Source: Mucilaginibacter sp. PAMB04168 (GTDB lineage Bacteria; Bacteroidota; Bacteroidia; Sphingobacteriales; Sphingobacteriaceae). From it: a stretch of DNA of 64,000 nucleotides. This document shows positions 8,798-19,173 of the stretch, piece after piece. Position numbers and translations under genes: made by a program. The stretch covers positions 4,464,001 through 4,528,000 of the forward strand of contig NZ_CP155079.2 in NCBI RefSeq assembly GCF_039634365.2, given 5' to 3'. Within the stretch, counting starts at the first letter, position 1. Every line of letters begins with the position of its first letter. The notes under the pieces were generated by a model that was not told the DNA's origin, searched no databases, and saw only the letters and a program-made list of their open reading frames with translations.

Positions 8798-11700
8798 TTA
8801 TTGCAGCAATAATTTCAAGTTTACGCCAAAGTTGGTAAACGCCGTGTTAAATGTTTGTGAGGTATAGGGCTTGGTAATGTTCGAGTCGTAGAAAAGGTTG
8901 AAGTTAAAACGCTGGTTAATCACATAATCAATAGACGGGCGGATGGTGATATTTTTGGCGCCTGATGATATTTCGGCAGTTTGCACATCAGCACGGTAAA
9001 TTACAATCTTATTATCGCGCAGGGCAAAGTCCATTTTAAAGTTCAAATCGTTATTCAGCTTAAAATTCCTGAACAAACCAAACGGAAATCTGAAGTTACG
9101 GGTACGATACCCAAAGCCAAACACCATAATATTTTCGTTTTGCTGCGCCAGCTGGCTATTCAGCAAGCTTAGGCTCATGGTACGGCTGTTACGGTATTCG
9201 GCATTTACGGTCATGCTATTTTTAAAGCGGATGTCGACTCCTAACAAAGGCACAAACTGTTCAAATAAGGTTACTTGCGTAAACTGGTAAAATGGCAAAA
9301 AATCGCTGTTTACATCACGTTCACTTGGCGCACCGTTTACTTCGCGGTAACGGATAAGCGAATTAAAGCTGTTTACGCTGTAAGTTGAACGATAACCATG
9401 GCGTAGGTCAAATGAATCAAACAGTTCTTTAAACCAGCTAATTCTGCTTAAGCCATTATAGGTAAGCTGCCAGTTAGGGATAGGTATTTGCGGAAAGCTG
9501 TTCAGACTCGACTTGCTGGCATCCTTACCACTATAAGCCGCCAGGAAAGAAGACACTAATACGTCCTGCTGATTTGGCCCATAACCTTCACGATAACCAT
9601 CTGCGGTAGTACCACCCGAATTGGCATTTTGCGCCCCTAAGCGCTGCGATATTATACGGCGGTTATTCAACAGGGCCTGGAAAGTACTGGAGTACTTGTT
9701 GATACCTTGTTCTTTTGAAAACGCTGTACCTATAGAGAGGAAAGAAACACTGTATGTTCCGGACGTGATTGGGCTTAAGCTCTCGAAACCGCCTGATGCA
9801 GCGTTGTACTTGTAGTTGGTTTGAAAATTACGGTCACGTGTACGAAAGGCAGTCAGTTCTATATTTAAGTCAGGAAACGGCCTGATGGTGCTCCGGAAGT
9901 GCATATCCTCATTCAGCGTGGTCGAATAAAGCTGATTTTGTAAGGTATCTCTGCTTAACCAGCCGTTGGCAATGGCCTTAGGACGCAGATCGGCCTGGCT
10001 GCCCAGCAAAAAGCCTATACCGGGTGCATTGTAACTAAAGTCCTGACCTGCAAATGAGGTAGTTGGTAAGTAGCCCGGTAAATAAGTGCCTTCGCTACGC
10101 GTATACGTTGCGCCAAGGTTTTTAACACTGGTCAGCAAACCCACCAGTAGCTTACTGGCTTTATTTGTTCCCTTGCCATCAGCATTGTTAAACTTGCGCA
10201 GGTAAGCAAACTTATTGTAAAGCCCGGTTAAGTTAAGGGTTGGATTAATTTGAACCGACCGTGAATTTTGAATAGTATTACCCACATTGAGGTTAACATC
10301 ATCAATAGCAAATTTGGGTTGGGTTTGCCAGTTAAAGTTGGTGCTGTAACGTGCAATAGTGCTTACCCAATCCAGCCCCGGCACCTGGTTAATAGGCACG
10401 GTATAGTTAAAATTGATGGTATGGTTGTAATTGGTGGTGCGGCCCAGGCGTTTCAGGTTATCCCACAAGGTGTCGCGCTTTAAACCATTCACCCGTCCGG
10501 CAGGTTCATCCACTACCGATAGGTTAGTAGCGTCAATATCCATTTGCAGTGATTTGGTGAGGTTCCAGCCTATACCGTAAACACGGGTAATGTTAAAGTT
10601 TTTGTTGAAAGTAGTAGTAGGTATGGGTAAAAAGTTATTCGGGTCGTTATTACGCAGGGTATTCTCGGAATAAAACCTATCGAAACTGATCGCAAAATTT
10701 AACCTTGATGGTAAAATACTGAAGTTGAAATCGCGCAGCAGTGAGAGCATATTGCTTTTAATTACCTTCTCGAGCGGCGTATAATACCTGGCTTGGTTTA
10801 AGTAGTTATAAGCCAATGCCACCTTGTATATTTTTTGATTATCGTTTTCAGTTATAAAATCATGGTGCTCATACTCTGAGTAGGCGTAAGTGGCATTTAA
10901 GTTTTCTACATCCCATAAGCGTACCGGCTCGGCGGGGTTTGTTTTAGCTTTGTGCACATTGGTAAAGTTGATGCTTTTGCGCATAGTATAATCCTGAGCC
11001 GTGCGTTTTATTTCATCACGCTTTTCATCGGTTGGGGCATTGCGCAGTGCATCTTTCATTTCCACATCGGGCTGAGCCGGGTTATATTGCGGCATGGCTA
11101 CCTGTTGCGATAAGTTAACATACATAGGTATATGCACACCTGTTTTAGCCGGAAAGAACTTGCCCAGTTCCAGGCTGCCGGCTACGTCAAATGTTTGGTT
11201 GTCGCTCCGGCTGCGCTCGCTTACGCGCTGCTCAATAGAGCCAAAACCGATAGTAGTTTTGCTGCCAGCCAACGTTACGTCGGCAAAATCGGCCAGCTTG
11301 GCGTTAAGCCGTGCAGTGGCTGCCCAGCCGCCGCGCTGGTCAAAATCGGTTAAGCGCAACTCGTTAAACCACACAATGGCCGACTTATCAAAACCGCCTG
11401 TTGCCCTGTAAGGATTACGTACTCCCAGCATAATGGCACGCAAACGACTCAAATCGGGTTGGCCTTTAATGGTAATGCGGTTGTTGCCCTCCATTATGGT
11501 AAAAGGTACCGTTAAAGAAGCCTGACCAGTAGCTATGGCATTATCACGAGCCAGCTTAGCACGTGTTAAAGCCGCCAGCTCAAGGTCTATATTATTAACC
11601 TCAGGCCATATAGCTCCTGGATCTGACGTGCCCGGACGAGTTATTTTCAATGGCACTTCATACTCGTAATAGCTGTCCTGGTAATCAACCCCCAAACGTA

Positions 11701-14700
11701 TAAAAGCGCTCAGGTCGTTATCGTTCAACTGATCACCCTCGGCGTGCACAAACATTTGCAGGCGTTTGTAGGCGCGTAAATCATTATAAAAAGTACGATA
11801 TGCCGCCCTTGAATAACCGTTGCGCAGGTTTAATACATTTAAAGAGAGAGACTGCTCATTTAACCGGGTATCAGTACGCAGGTTGTTATAATCGCGCTGG
11901 CGTTCAATGCCCGGCGGCAGTACGTAAGGTATTGGGCTGCGGTTACCGTTAGCCTCCAGGTTTACAGCTTGTACATTCAGGGTCGAATTATCTATCGGCG
12001 CATTTACCAATGCAGGATCGGCAATTACCTTAGTGGCATTGTTCTCTACGTTATATCCGCGCCATTCGCCACGTACCAATTGCAGCGTACCCATACGCAA
12101 CACCGCGGTATCGGCAAAGTTGGTCATGAACATACGCATGTAGCGGATGGCCTTAAAGTCCTGAATATTTCCCTCGCGCGATTGATAAGCTAAAATAGGC
12201 ACCCTAAACTGGTACCAGTTTACACTTTGTGTGGTACCATCGGCAAGTTTAACCTGTGCGGTTACCTTATCGTTTATAAAGTTTTGTCCCACCACCAAAT
12301 CCTGCGGCCTTACCGATACCTTGTACTGAAAATATTCATCAGCCTGACTCATGCTGTTGTCACGGTTCAGGTCTTCCCCATCTGGCAGGGAGGTTGAAGC
12401 GGAAGTAGAAACACCCAGCTCGGCCTGTGATTGCTCGGCAGTTTTGGAGTTACCCTCGGTACCGTTGTAGCGGCTGTAGCGCTGCAAAATGCCGGCCCGG
12501 TTCTGATCCTGCTGCGAGCCCTGGTAATATTGGTAATTGTCAGATGATGGGTCGGCAGTAAGTGCGTTGGCTGCTTGTGGTGTAAGCTGTGTTCTTACCT
12601 GCTGCAAAAAGCCGGAGAATTTGGTTTGCTCGCCGGCATCATTCATCCCATCCAAACCCACATCCTGCAAACGGCGGGCATCGGGGTTATTATCAAAAGC
12701 ATTAATAACCGGCTGCAGGCGCGGCACGCGTCCCCAAACAGTTTCGTCGGTTTGCGTATTGCTGCCGTCGGGCGGTAAACCGTTTTCTACTGACTTACGG
12801 CCGTCTTTCAAAATATCTTCGGTTATGCTGCCCAGGTTTAAATACAGATCACCACCTTGTGAGTTGGGTTTGTAAATGAAAGGGTCCATCATCCAAAACT
12901 CAATGTACTGTACGTTGAGCGATTCAAAATCGTTGGTTTCCAGCTTGCGGAACATACCGCCCCAGCGCGTACGCGGATTGAGCAATGTACCATCCGGACT
13001 GATGCCTGTGGTAGTATAATTGTACTGACCACGTGTATTAGGGTAAAAAGCCAAATCGAGCGTAGGCAATATCAAGGGCTGGCCGGTTACCGATTGTCGG
13101 TAAGGCAACACCTCGGTTTCGAGCACCTGGCGCACGTAGTGGTTTGACAGATCGGCCCGGGTAATGTTAAAGTTAGAGCTGGATGTGTAAAATATAGGGT
13201 CGATGTTGTAAAAGGCCAGGCGGGCACGGTTGTAACCATAACTCAGATCGTTAAACAAACGCGACTCCGGGAACAATTGCGGCGTGCCCGAAATTTGCCA
13301 GTTTAAGGCGCTTTTTAAGTCGATAATGGATTGGCTGCTTTCAAAATCATCCAGGTAAGATGTACCGCCTTTGGAGCCCGCAAAATTCACTGCGCTGGGG
13401 CTGCCCGGCATAAGGCGCGCCACCTCTCCCGAAAAGTTAATGAACGATGGTGCTTTGGTATTGATGAACGGTAATCGATCTACCAAACGCGTTAACCAGC
13501 GCGACTCGGTACTATAATTAACATCGAGGCCCATAATCGTGTTGGATACCGACTCCTCGCCAATGATTTGCTTTTGGGTAAGTGGCTGCTCACTTAAGTG
13601 CATGATGGTACCACCCAAGGCTAACTTAGGGCTGGCACGGTAATCAAACCGGGAACCATACAAGGTTTTTTGCTGGATGCCAAAGAGCTCGTTATTCTCA
13701 ATATTAATAGTGAGTGGCTGGCCCGATGATAACAGCGCCTGGTTTAAAACCCTTATACGGCCAATGCTGTAGTCAACGGTAAAATCGGTTCCTTCCTGCA
13801 AGCGCAGGGCACCGGCATTCACTACTACCGAACCCTGGGGTATGTTTACCGCATTAAGTTGAAACTCTGAGCCCGACTGTGATGAATAAGTACCTTTAAT
13901 GATATACCGGTTAAGCTGTGGAAAGTATTGCTGGGCAATGGTACGCGTACTATCGTACAGCGGCTGGTATACATAGCGCCTTACCAGATCCTGCTCTGTT
14001 GGCCTGAACCTGCGAGCCAAGTCGCTACCAAATGGCTCTACCACCGGAAACATGATACGCCCGTTCTGCGAATCAATCGTAATACCTTCCAAAAAGTCGA
14101 AGTAGCCGTCGCCCTCAGGCAGGCGGTCGTTCTGCTGGTTCAGGGTATCCAGACGGGTAAGTTGCAACCACCGCTTGCCGGTTATGTTGGCCCCCTCGTC
14201 AATATTCTGTTTCTCGATGTTCGTCCGGTCGTCCAAACGGGCAATGGTAAGCCTGAAGTTTACCGGGCTAACCTGGTAAGCACCCAGCGAGTAGATGTTT
14301 TTCATCATCAAATCCCAGGTGGGCAGGTTAGTTTTCAGTATCTCGTTCTTCAGCAACTTCACATAAAGTGCTTTTGGGTTTACCGGGTCAACGGGTATAT
14401 CGTTAGAGAACTCCCCTACCTGATATTCAACACCGTTGTAAGTATAGCGGTAGGCAACTGCCAGTACCTCATCGTTATTAAGCGGATAATTTAAAGAGAT
14501 ATAGCCCAACTGCGGATGAAGCGTAAACTCCTTGCTGGTTAATTTACGCGCATAAGGTAGCTTGGCATAGTTATCAGTAGCGCCAGATGACTGGAAAAAA
14601 TTAGCAACATCATTAGAGTTAGACAAGCGCCCCTGGTTTGGCAAACTGAATAAGCGGTTTAACAATGAGTTAGACTGTTGTGTAAAACCAGGCCCCTGGA

Positions 14701-15847
14701 AGCCTGCAGGCAAGCCCGAAAAGCCCGGTCCGCCTTGTATTTGAGCGGTGTTGTATGGCCTGTTCTCACCTAAGTCTAACAAGCCGATGATATCGCGTGA
14801 ATCGGTAGTGGTGTTAGTTCGGTTGGTGGTCCAAACCTCCACACGGGTAACCACCACATTGGTGCTGATGAGCGGAATATTTGCTAAAGCCCTGTTATAA
14901 TTATTTCTGAAATACTGTGACAGAAAGTAATGGCGGTTGGCCTCATAATCGGCTGGTGTAAGCCTAAACTCGCCTTGCTGTGCACCGTTAGTAATGGTGA
15001 TTGTACGTGCTTGCGAGCGTTGTTGAGAGAATATACTGGTTACATCGAGCTTTCCAAATTTCAACTTGGTTTTTAAGCCAAACAGCGCCTGACTGCCACG
15101 AATAAGGGCGGTGTTCAAAGGCATGCTTACCGTACCGGCCTCAATCTTTTGAATGATCTCGTCGGGTCGGCCGGTATAGTCGAGCTTTACCTGGTTCTCA
15201 AACTGAAATTGGGCATCTGTATTGTAATTGGTGGCAATCTTTAATTTATCGCCGATAGCACCCGTAACATTCATTTGGATGCGCTGGTCAAAGTTGAAGT
15301 TGAACTGCTTGCGCTGCTGGGTATTAAACAGCGGGTTTTGATTGCTGTTTACCTGACCCGCAAACACCAGTTGGGCAGATCCTTGCGGACGAATATCAAT
15401 GGTATTGCTACCAAATATCTGCTCAAAAGTACGGCTCCTGATTTTTATTTGCGGAATAAACCCAGGCTGCTGAGAACTGTAAGCATAATCGTCAGCAAGT
15501 TTTTTAAAGTACTCCCGGCGGTTTTGCTGCTGAGTTAGCTGCAGGTATTCGGTAAAGGTTAAATACCGGGGCGCACGGTAAAGCAAGTTGCCCACCTTCT
15601 CAATAAGTATGTAACGATTGGATGAAGCATCGTACTGAATGGTACGCACTAAATTGGGCGGATCGTTCTCAAAGCGCCCCTCGCGTAGTTTCGCGTTTTT
15701 AGATTGCTGGTTGCGGTACGGAACACTGATGGTAACAGAGTCCTTCCTGCCGGCAGGCTTTTTTTGGGCAAAAACAAAACTTATTCCGCTGCAAGCAGAC
15801 CACAACACCAACCATGCAACAAACCTTGCAGTAAAATTTCGAATCAA
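8798..15847 (-). CDS. sprA: Type IX secretion system outer-membrane translocon SprA
   Basis: SprA (Sov in Porphyromonas) is the very large single-chain beta-barrel through which type IX secretion substrates cross the outer membrane; it is also needed for gliding motility in flavobacteria. At 2349 residues the length is normal for the family. A signal peptide is clear (RNFTARFVAWLVLWSACSG to FVFA, about residues 3-27). The rest is Asn/Arg/aromatic-rich alternating beta strands, ending FTNFGVNLKLLLQ, an aromatic-containing barrel terminus. The frame opens with TTG at 15845-15847; a stop codon lies two codons upstream and the first internal Met is nearly 200 residues in, so TTG is the likely start. 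ruvA is 27 bases upstream, an order conserved in Bacteroidota. Confidence 0.95.
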   Translation of the reverse strand: MIRNFTARFVAWLVLWSACSGISFVFAQKKPAGRKDSVTISVPYRNQQSKNAKLREGRFENDPPNLVRTIQYDASSNRYILIEKVGNLLYRAPRYLTFTEYLQLTQQQNRREYFKKLADDYAYSSQQPGFIPQIKIRSRTFEQIFGSNTIDIRPQGSAQLVFAGQVNSNQNPLFNTQQRKQFNFNFDQRIQMNVTGAIGDKLKIATNYNTDAQFQFENQVKLDYTGRPDEIIQKIEAGTVSMPLNTALIRGSQALFGLKTKLKFGKLDVTSIFSQQRSQARTITITNGAQQGEFRLTPADYEANRHYFLSQYFRNNYNRALANIPLISTNVVVTRVEVWTTNRTNTTTDSRDIIGLLDLGENRPYNTAQIQGGPGFSGLPAGFQGPGFTQQSNSLLNRLFSLPNQGRLSNSNDVANFFQSSGATDNYAKLPYARKLTSKEFTLHPQLGYISLNYPLNNDEVLAVAYRYTYNGVEYQVGEFSNDIPVDPVNPKALYVKLLKNEILKTNLPTWDLMMKNIYSLGAYQVSPVNFRLTIARLDDRTNIEKQNIDEGANITGKRWLQLTRLDTLNQQNDRLPEGDGYFDFLEGITIDSQNGRIMFPVVEPFGSDLARRFRPTEQDLVRRYVYQPLYDSTRTIAQQYFPQLNRYIIKGTYSSQSGSEFQLNAVNIPQGSVVVNAGALRLQEGTDFTVDYSIGRIRVLNQALLSSGQPLTINIENNELFGIQQKTLYGSRFDYRASPKLALGGTIMHLSEQPLTQKQIIGEESVSNTIMGLDVNYSTESRWLTRLVDRLPFINTKAPSFINFSGEVARLMPGSPSAVNFAGSKGGTSYLDDFESSQSIIDLKSALNWQISGTPQLFPESRLFNDLSYGYNRARLAFYNIDPIFYTSSSNFNITRADLSNHYVRQVLETEVLPYRQSVTGQPLILPTLDLAFYPNTRGQYNYTTTGISPDGTLLNPRTRWGGMFRKLETNDFESLNVQYIEFWMMDPFIYKPNSQGGDLYLNLGSITEDILKDGRKSVENGLPPDGSNTQTDETVWGRVPRLQPVINAFDNNPDARRLQDVGLDGMNDAGEQTKFSGFLQQVRTQLTPQAANALTADPSSDNYQYYQGSQQDQNRAGILQRYSRYNGTEGNSKTAEQSQAELGVSTSASTSLPDGEDLNRDNSMSQADEYFQYKVSVRPQDLVVGQNFINDKVTAQVKLADGTTQSVNWYQFRVPILAYQSREGNIQDFKAIRYMRMFMTNFADTAVLRMGTLQLVRGEWRGYNVENNATKVIADPALVNAPIDNSTLNVQAVNLEANGNRSPIPYVLPPGIERQRDYNNLRTDTRLNEQSLSLNVLNLRNGYSRAAYRTFYNDLRAYKRLQMFVHAEGDQLNDNDLSAFIRLGVDYQDSYYEYEVPLKITRPGTSDPGAIWPEVNNIDLELAALTRAKLARDNAIATGQASLTVPFTIMEGNNRITIKGQPDLSRLRAIMLGVRNPYRATGGFDKSAIVWFNELRLTDFDQRGGWAATARLNAKLADFADVTLAGSKTTIGFGSIEQRVSERSRSDNQTFDVAGSLELGKFFPAKTGVHIPMYVNLSQQVAMPQYNPAQPDVEMKDALRNAPTDEKRDEIKRTAQDYTMRKSINFTNVHKAKTNPAEPVRLWDVENLNATYAYSEYEHHDFITENDNQKIYKVALAYNYLNQARYYTPLEKVIKSNMLSLLRDFNFSILPSRLNFAISFDRFYSENTLRNNDPNNFLPIPTTTFNKNFNITRVYGIGWNLTKSLQMDIDATNLSVVDEPAGRVNGLKRDTLWDNLKRLGRTTNYNHTINFNYTVPINQVPGLDWVSTIARYSTNFNWQTQPKFAIDDVNLNVGNTIQNSRSVQINPTLNLTGLYNKFAYLRKFNNADGKGTNKASKLLVGLLTSVKNLGATYTRSEGTYLPGYLPTTSFAGQDFSYNAPGIGFLLGSQADLRPKAIANGWLSRDTLQNQLYSTTLNEDMHFRSTIRPFPDLNIELTAFRTRDRNFQTNYKYNAASGGFESLSPITSGTYSVSFLSIGTAFSKEQGINKYSSTFQALLNNRRIISQRLGAQNANSGGTTADGYREGYGPNQQDVLVSSFLAAYSGKDASKSSLNSFPQIPIPNWQLTYNGLSRISWFKELFDSFDLRHGYRSTYSVNSFNSLIRYREVNGAPSERDVNSDFLPFYQFTQVTLFEQFVPLLGVDIRFKNSMTVNAEYRNSRTMSLSLLNSQLAQQNENIMVFGFGYRTRNFRFPFGLFRNFKLNNDLNFKMDFALRDNKIVIYRADVQTAEISSGAKNITIRPSIDYVINQRFNFNLFYDSNITKPYTSQTFNTAFTNFGVNLKLLLQ

Positions 15848-15874
15848 GAACCGTTAAGAATTAAAGATTTAAAA

Positions 15875-16459
15875 CTATAAACTTTTTAAAGCCGATTTAA
15901 TCAGTTGTTCTACTGTTAAAGTATCTGTGCTCTTACCTATCTCCTGGTCTATAACCTTTTCGGCAGCAGCGCGGGCAAAGCCCAACATTACCAAAGCCGA
16001 TAGCGCTTCGTCTTTAACCGTATTATTTGATGGCATGGATATCAGGCTATCAGGCCCTTCCTTACGCAATTTATCCTGCAGCTCGAGGATAACACGCTGA
16101 GCCGATTTTGGACCGATACCCTTTATACGCTGTATTTGAGTAACGTTACCTTTTACAATGGCAGTCTGAATCTCTTCGGGCGTTATGGATGATAACATCA
16201 TGCGACCGGTATTAGGGCCAATACCCGAAACAGATATCAGGTGTAAAAACAGACGTTTTTCACCTTCATCGGCAAAGCCATAAAGGGTGTGCGCATCTTC
16301 CTTTACGTGCAGCCACACGTACAGGCGGCAGCGCTCGGCATCAGCAAGTTTAGAGAATGTATTTAAAGAGATGTTGATTTGATAGCCTATACCGCCCGCA
16401 TCAATCACCACATAAGCCGGGCTTTTGAATACCAGCTTCCCATCAATATATGCGTACAT
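15875..16459 (-). CDS. ruvA: Holliday junction branch migration protein RuvA
   Basis: RuvA binds four-way DNA junctions as a tetramer and loads the RuvB motor for branch migration in recombinational repair. The 194-residue length is normal. An N-terminal OB-fold starts MYAYIDGKLVFKSPAYVVID. Two helix-hairpin-helix motifs follow (VSGIGPNTGRMML and IKGIGPKSAQRVIL), then the small domain III that contacts RuvB (EALSALVMLGFARAAAEKVI). It probably forms an operon with sprA, 27 bases downstream, after the terminator of maeB. Confidence 0.97.
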   Translation of the reverse strand: MYAYIDGKLVFKSPAYVVIDAGGIGYQINISLNTFSKLADAERCRLYVWLHVKEDAHTLYGFADEGEKRLFLHLISVSGIGPNTGRMMLSSITPEEIQTAIVKGNVTQIQRIKGIGPKSAQRVILELQDKLRKEGPDSLISMPSNNTVKDEALSALVMLGFARAAAEKVIDQEIGKSTDTLTVEQLIKSALKSL

Positions 16460-16523
16460 GTTTTATTCGATATGATGTATTTTTTGTTAAAAATACTAAA
16501 ACAAACGCTTATACGGCACGCTC

Positions 16524-16564
16524 TAAAAAAAGATTTGCCTCTGTTCAAATGAACAGAGGCAAAT
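16524..16564 (-). terminator. Intrinsic terminator after maeB
   Basis: A 14-bp perfect stem (16533-16546 with 16551-16564, ATTTGCCTCTGTTC arm, 4-base loop) is followed on the minus strand by CTTTTTTT. It separates maeB from ruvA-sprA. Confidence 0.88.
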
Positions 16565-16590
16565 GACTTTAAAATTAAGATAACTAAAAT

Positions 16591-18885
16591 TTACAGGTTG
16601 AGCAGCAAGCCTTCGGCATGGGCTTTTTGCTGTGCATCAACCACTGCAATGGTAATCATATTCACAATCTCGCGTACGGAACTGCCTAACTGGAGTACAT
16701 GAACCGGCTTTTTCATACCCAATAAGATTGGACCGACCGCCTCGGCACCGCCTACTTCCTGCAACAGTTTATAAGCAATGTTGCCCGATTCGAGGTTAGG
16801 GAAAATAAGCGTGTTTGCGGCCTTACCATTTAAGGTCGAGAACGGAAAGTTATCGCTCAGCAAAGCGGGGTTCATAGCAAAGTTAGCCTGCATCTCGCCA
16901 TCAATTACCATGTCAGGATATTGCTTATGCAATACTTTCACTGCCTCACGGGTTTTATCGGGCACCTCGCCATCGTTTGAGCCAAAGTTTGAGTAAGATA
17001 GCATGGCGATACGAGGATTGATGTTGAACTGCTTCACCGAACGCTCTACCAGCACGGTAATATCAACCAAATCCTGTGTTGTTGGGTTTACATTTACTGT
17101 GGTATCAGCAAAAAACAATGGCCCCTTCTTGGTAATCATCATGTACATACCGGCTACCTTGTTTACGCCGGTTTCGGTACCGATGATTTGCAAGGCCGGT
17201 TTTACTGTGGTTACGTAATTTTTGGTTAAGCCGGAGATAAGCGCGTCGGCATCGCCAAACTGCACCATGCTGGCACCATAATAGTTCCGGTCGCGCATCA
17301 TTTTGCGGGCCTCATACAGGGTAATACCGCGGCGCTGGCGCTTTTGGTACAAGTGCTCTGCGTACTCTTCCTGCTTTTTGCAGGGCAGCAGTGTATTGAT
17401 GATCTGCACATCGCCTAAATCAAGCTTATGCTCTTCAATAATCTGCTTAATTTTTTCGGTATTACCCAACAGTATAGGGATGGCAATGCCTTCGTCTTTC
17501 ACAATTTGGGCAGCGCGTAAAATCTTATAATTATCGGCCTCGGCAAACACCACGCGCTTAGGATCTTGCTTGGCTTTGCCCGATAGATTACGCATCAGTT
17601 TATCATCTGCACCAATACGGGCACGTAGTTGCTCGGCGTAAGCATCCCAATCGGTTATAGGCAAACGCGCCACGCCCGATTCAACAGCAGCTTTAGCAAC
17701 GGCAGATGACACCTCAGTTATGAGGCGCTGATCCATTGGTTTAGGAATAATGTAATCGCGGCCAAAGCGCAAGTTGGTGGTATTATAAGCCAGGTTAACC
17801 GCTTCCGGAACCGGCTTTTTGGTAAGCTCGGCAATGGCTTTAACCGCAGCCAGTTTCATTTCTTCGTTAATAGCTGTGGCACGCACATCCAGCGCACCGC
17901 GGAAAATGTATGGGAAACCCAGTACGTTATTTACCTGGTTTGGATAATCGCTACGGCCGGTGGCCATTATAATGTCCTGACGAGCAGCTACAGCAATGTC
18001 ATAAGCTACCTCGGGTTCGGGGTTAGCCATGGCAAACACGATAGGATTTGGCGCCATGCTGCGCAGCATATCCGCATTAACCAGGTTACCTGCCGAAAGG
18101 CCAATAAACACATCAGCACCGTTCATCGCATCGGCCAGGGTGGTTATATCAGTACGGTTAGAGGCAAACTCTAAACGGATTTCGTCCAAATCGGTGCGGT
18201 TCGGTGTAATTAAACCGCCAATATCGAACATTACCAGGTTCTCTTTTTTCACACCCAGTGATAGATATATTTTGGTACACGATACGGCTGCTGCGCCAGC
18301 ACCGTTAATCACCAATTTAATATCTTCCAGCTTTTTGCCCTGAATTTCGCAAGCATTCATTAAAGCAGCACCCGATATAATGGCCGTGCCATGCTGATCG
18401 TCGTGCATCACCGGGATCTTCATCTCGGCTTTAAGCCGCCGCTCAATCTCAAAGCAGGTTGGGGCCGATATGTCTTCGAGGTTTACACCACCAAAGGTTG
18501 GCTCCAAAGCCTTTACAATGTTTACAAACTCGTCTACATTTTTGGTGTTCAGCTCCAGGTCAAACACATCAATATCGGCATATATTTTAAACAAAAGGCC
18601 TTTACCTTCCATTACGGGTTTACTGGCTTCGGGACCAATATCGCCCAGGCCCAACACCGCCGTGCCATTACTGATTACAGCAACCAAGTTACCCTTGGCG
18701 GTGTATTTGTACACATCATCAACGTTTTGTGCAATTTCGCGGCAGGGCTCGGCAACGCCGGGCGAGTAGGCCATTGTTAAATCGCGTTGGGAATTGGTAG
18801 GCTTAGTTGGGATTACCTGTATCTTGCCGGGACGGCCTTTAGAGTGGTAATTCAGCGCATCTTGTTTACGTTTCGTATTATTCAT
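16591..18885 (-). CDS. maeB: NADP-dependent malic enzyme with phosphotransacetylase-like domain
   Basis: Oxidatively decarboxylates malate to pyruvate, making NADPH for biosynthesis. The 764 residues match the large MaeB type. A malic-enzyme domain covers about residues 1-430, with YSPGVAEPC, the substrate/metal stretch MHDDQHGTA and the nucleotide-binding INGAGAAAVSC. A C-terminal phosphate-acetyltransferase-like domain (about 430-764, with FAEADNYKILRAAQ) is catalytically inactive in studied MaeB proteins and serves allosteric control. Its promoter is good (TAATTTTG at 18906-18913 with TTTGG upstream), and a 14-bp palindrome lies just behind it. A terminator at 16524-16564 ends the transcript. 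Confidence 0.95.
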   Translation of the reverse strand: MNNTKRKQDALNYHSKGRPGKIQVIPTKPTNSQRDLTMAYSPGVAEPCREIAQNVDDVYKYTAKGNLVAVISNGTAVLGLGDIGPEASKPVMEGKGLLFKIYADIDVFDLELNTKNVDEFVNIVKALEPTFGGVNLEDISAPTCFEIERRLKAEMKIPVMHDDQHGTAIISGAALMNACEIQGKKLEDIKLVINGAGAAAVSCTKIYLSLGVKKENLVMFDIGGLITPNRTDLDEIRLEFASNRTDITTLADAMNGADVFIGLSAGNLVNADMLRSMAPNPIVFAMANPEPEVAYDIAVAARQDIIMATGRSDYPNQVNNVLGFPYIFRGALDVRATAINEEMKLAAVKAIAELTKKPVPEAVNLAYNTTNLRFGRDYIIPKPMDQRLITEVSSAVAKAAVESGVARLPITDWDAYAEQLRARIGADDKLMRNLSGKAKQDPKRVVFAEADNYKILRAAQIVKDEGIAIPILLGNTEKIKQIIEEHKLDLGDVQIINTLLPCKKQEEYAEHLYQKRQRRGITLYEARKMMRDRNYYGASMVQFGDADALISGLTKNYVTTVKPALQIIGTETGVNKVAGMYMMITKKGPLFFADTTVNVNPTTQDLVDITVLVERSVKQFNINPRIAMLSYSNFGSNDGEVPDKTREAVKVLHKQYPDMVIDGEMQANFAMNPALLSDNFPFSTLNGKAANTLIFPNLESGNIAYKLLQEVGGAEAVGPILLGMKKPVHVLQLGSSVREIVNMITIAVVDAQQKAHAEGLLLNL

Positions 18886-18905
18886 TCTTCTCGTATTCAG
18901 GTGGG

Positions 18906-18933
18906 CAAAATTACAATTCCTTTTTTAACCAAA
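18906..18933 (-). promoter_or_regulatory. Predicted promoter of maeB
   Basis: On the minus strand, TTTGG (18929-18933) lies 16 bases before TAATTTTG (18906-18913), fitting the Bacteroidota -33/-7 pattern. The predicted leader is about 15 bases. Confidence 0.65.
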
Positions 18934-18942
18934 TGAAGATTA

Positions 18943-18956
18943 GGTTAATATTAACC
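18943..18956. promoter_or_regulatory. 14-bp palindrome upstream of the maeB promoter
   Basis: GGTTAATATTAACC is a perfect palindrome lying about 9 bases upstream of the predicted -33 element. That position suits an activator site. No regulator is known from the sequence. Confidence 0.4.
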
Positions 18957-19112
18957 AATTTGGCATAGATTACCTGCTAAGAGCGGTGTTTATAGCAGGA
19001 TAAGCAGTGAAGTGGTAAAAATTTCTTAATGGCAAGGCATCTCCGGTATAGCGCAAAGTGCATGCGCTGTTGCAAACCCGGTAGCCTACATCCAATTTAA
19101 AACTATAATAAC

Positions 19113-19146
19113 AAAAAAGCCTTGGATAGTTTTGCTATCCAAGGCT
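19113..19146 (-). terminator. Intrinsic terminator after the mltD-like gene
   Basis: A 12-bp perfect stem (19118-19129 with 19135-19146, AGCCTTGGATAG arm, 5-base loop) is followed by six T on the minus strand. Confidence 0.88.
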
Positions 19147-19173
19147 CCAGGTTTATGGTAGGTTATTGAATAT

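Noticed and set aside
13928..14494. 188-codon open frame on the plus strand
   Set aside because: Lies wholly antisense within sprA, whose frame is certain; composition is a mirror of the coding strand.
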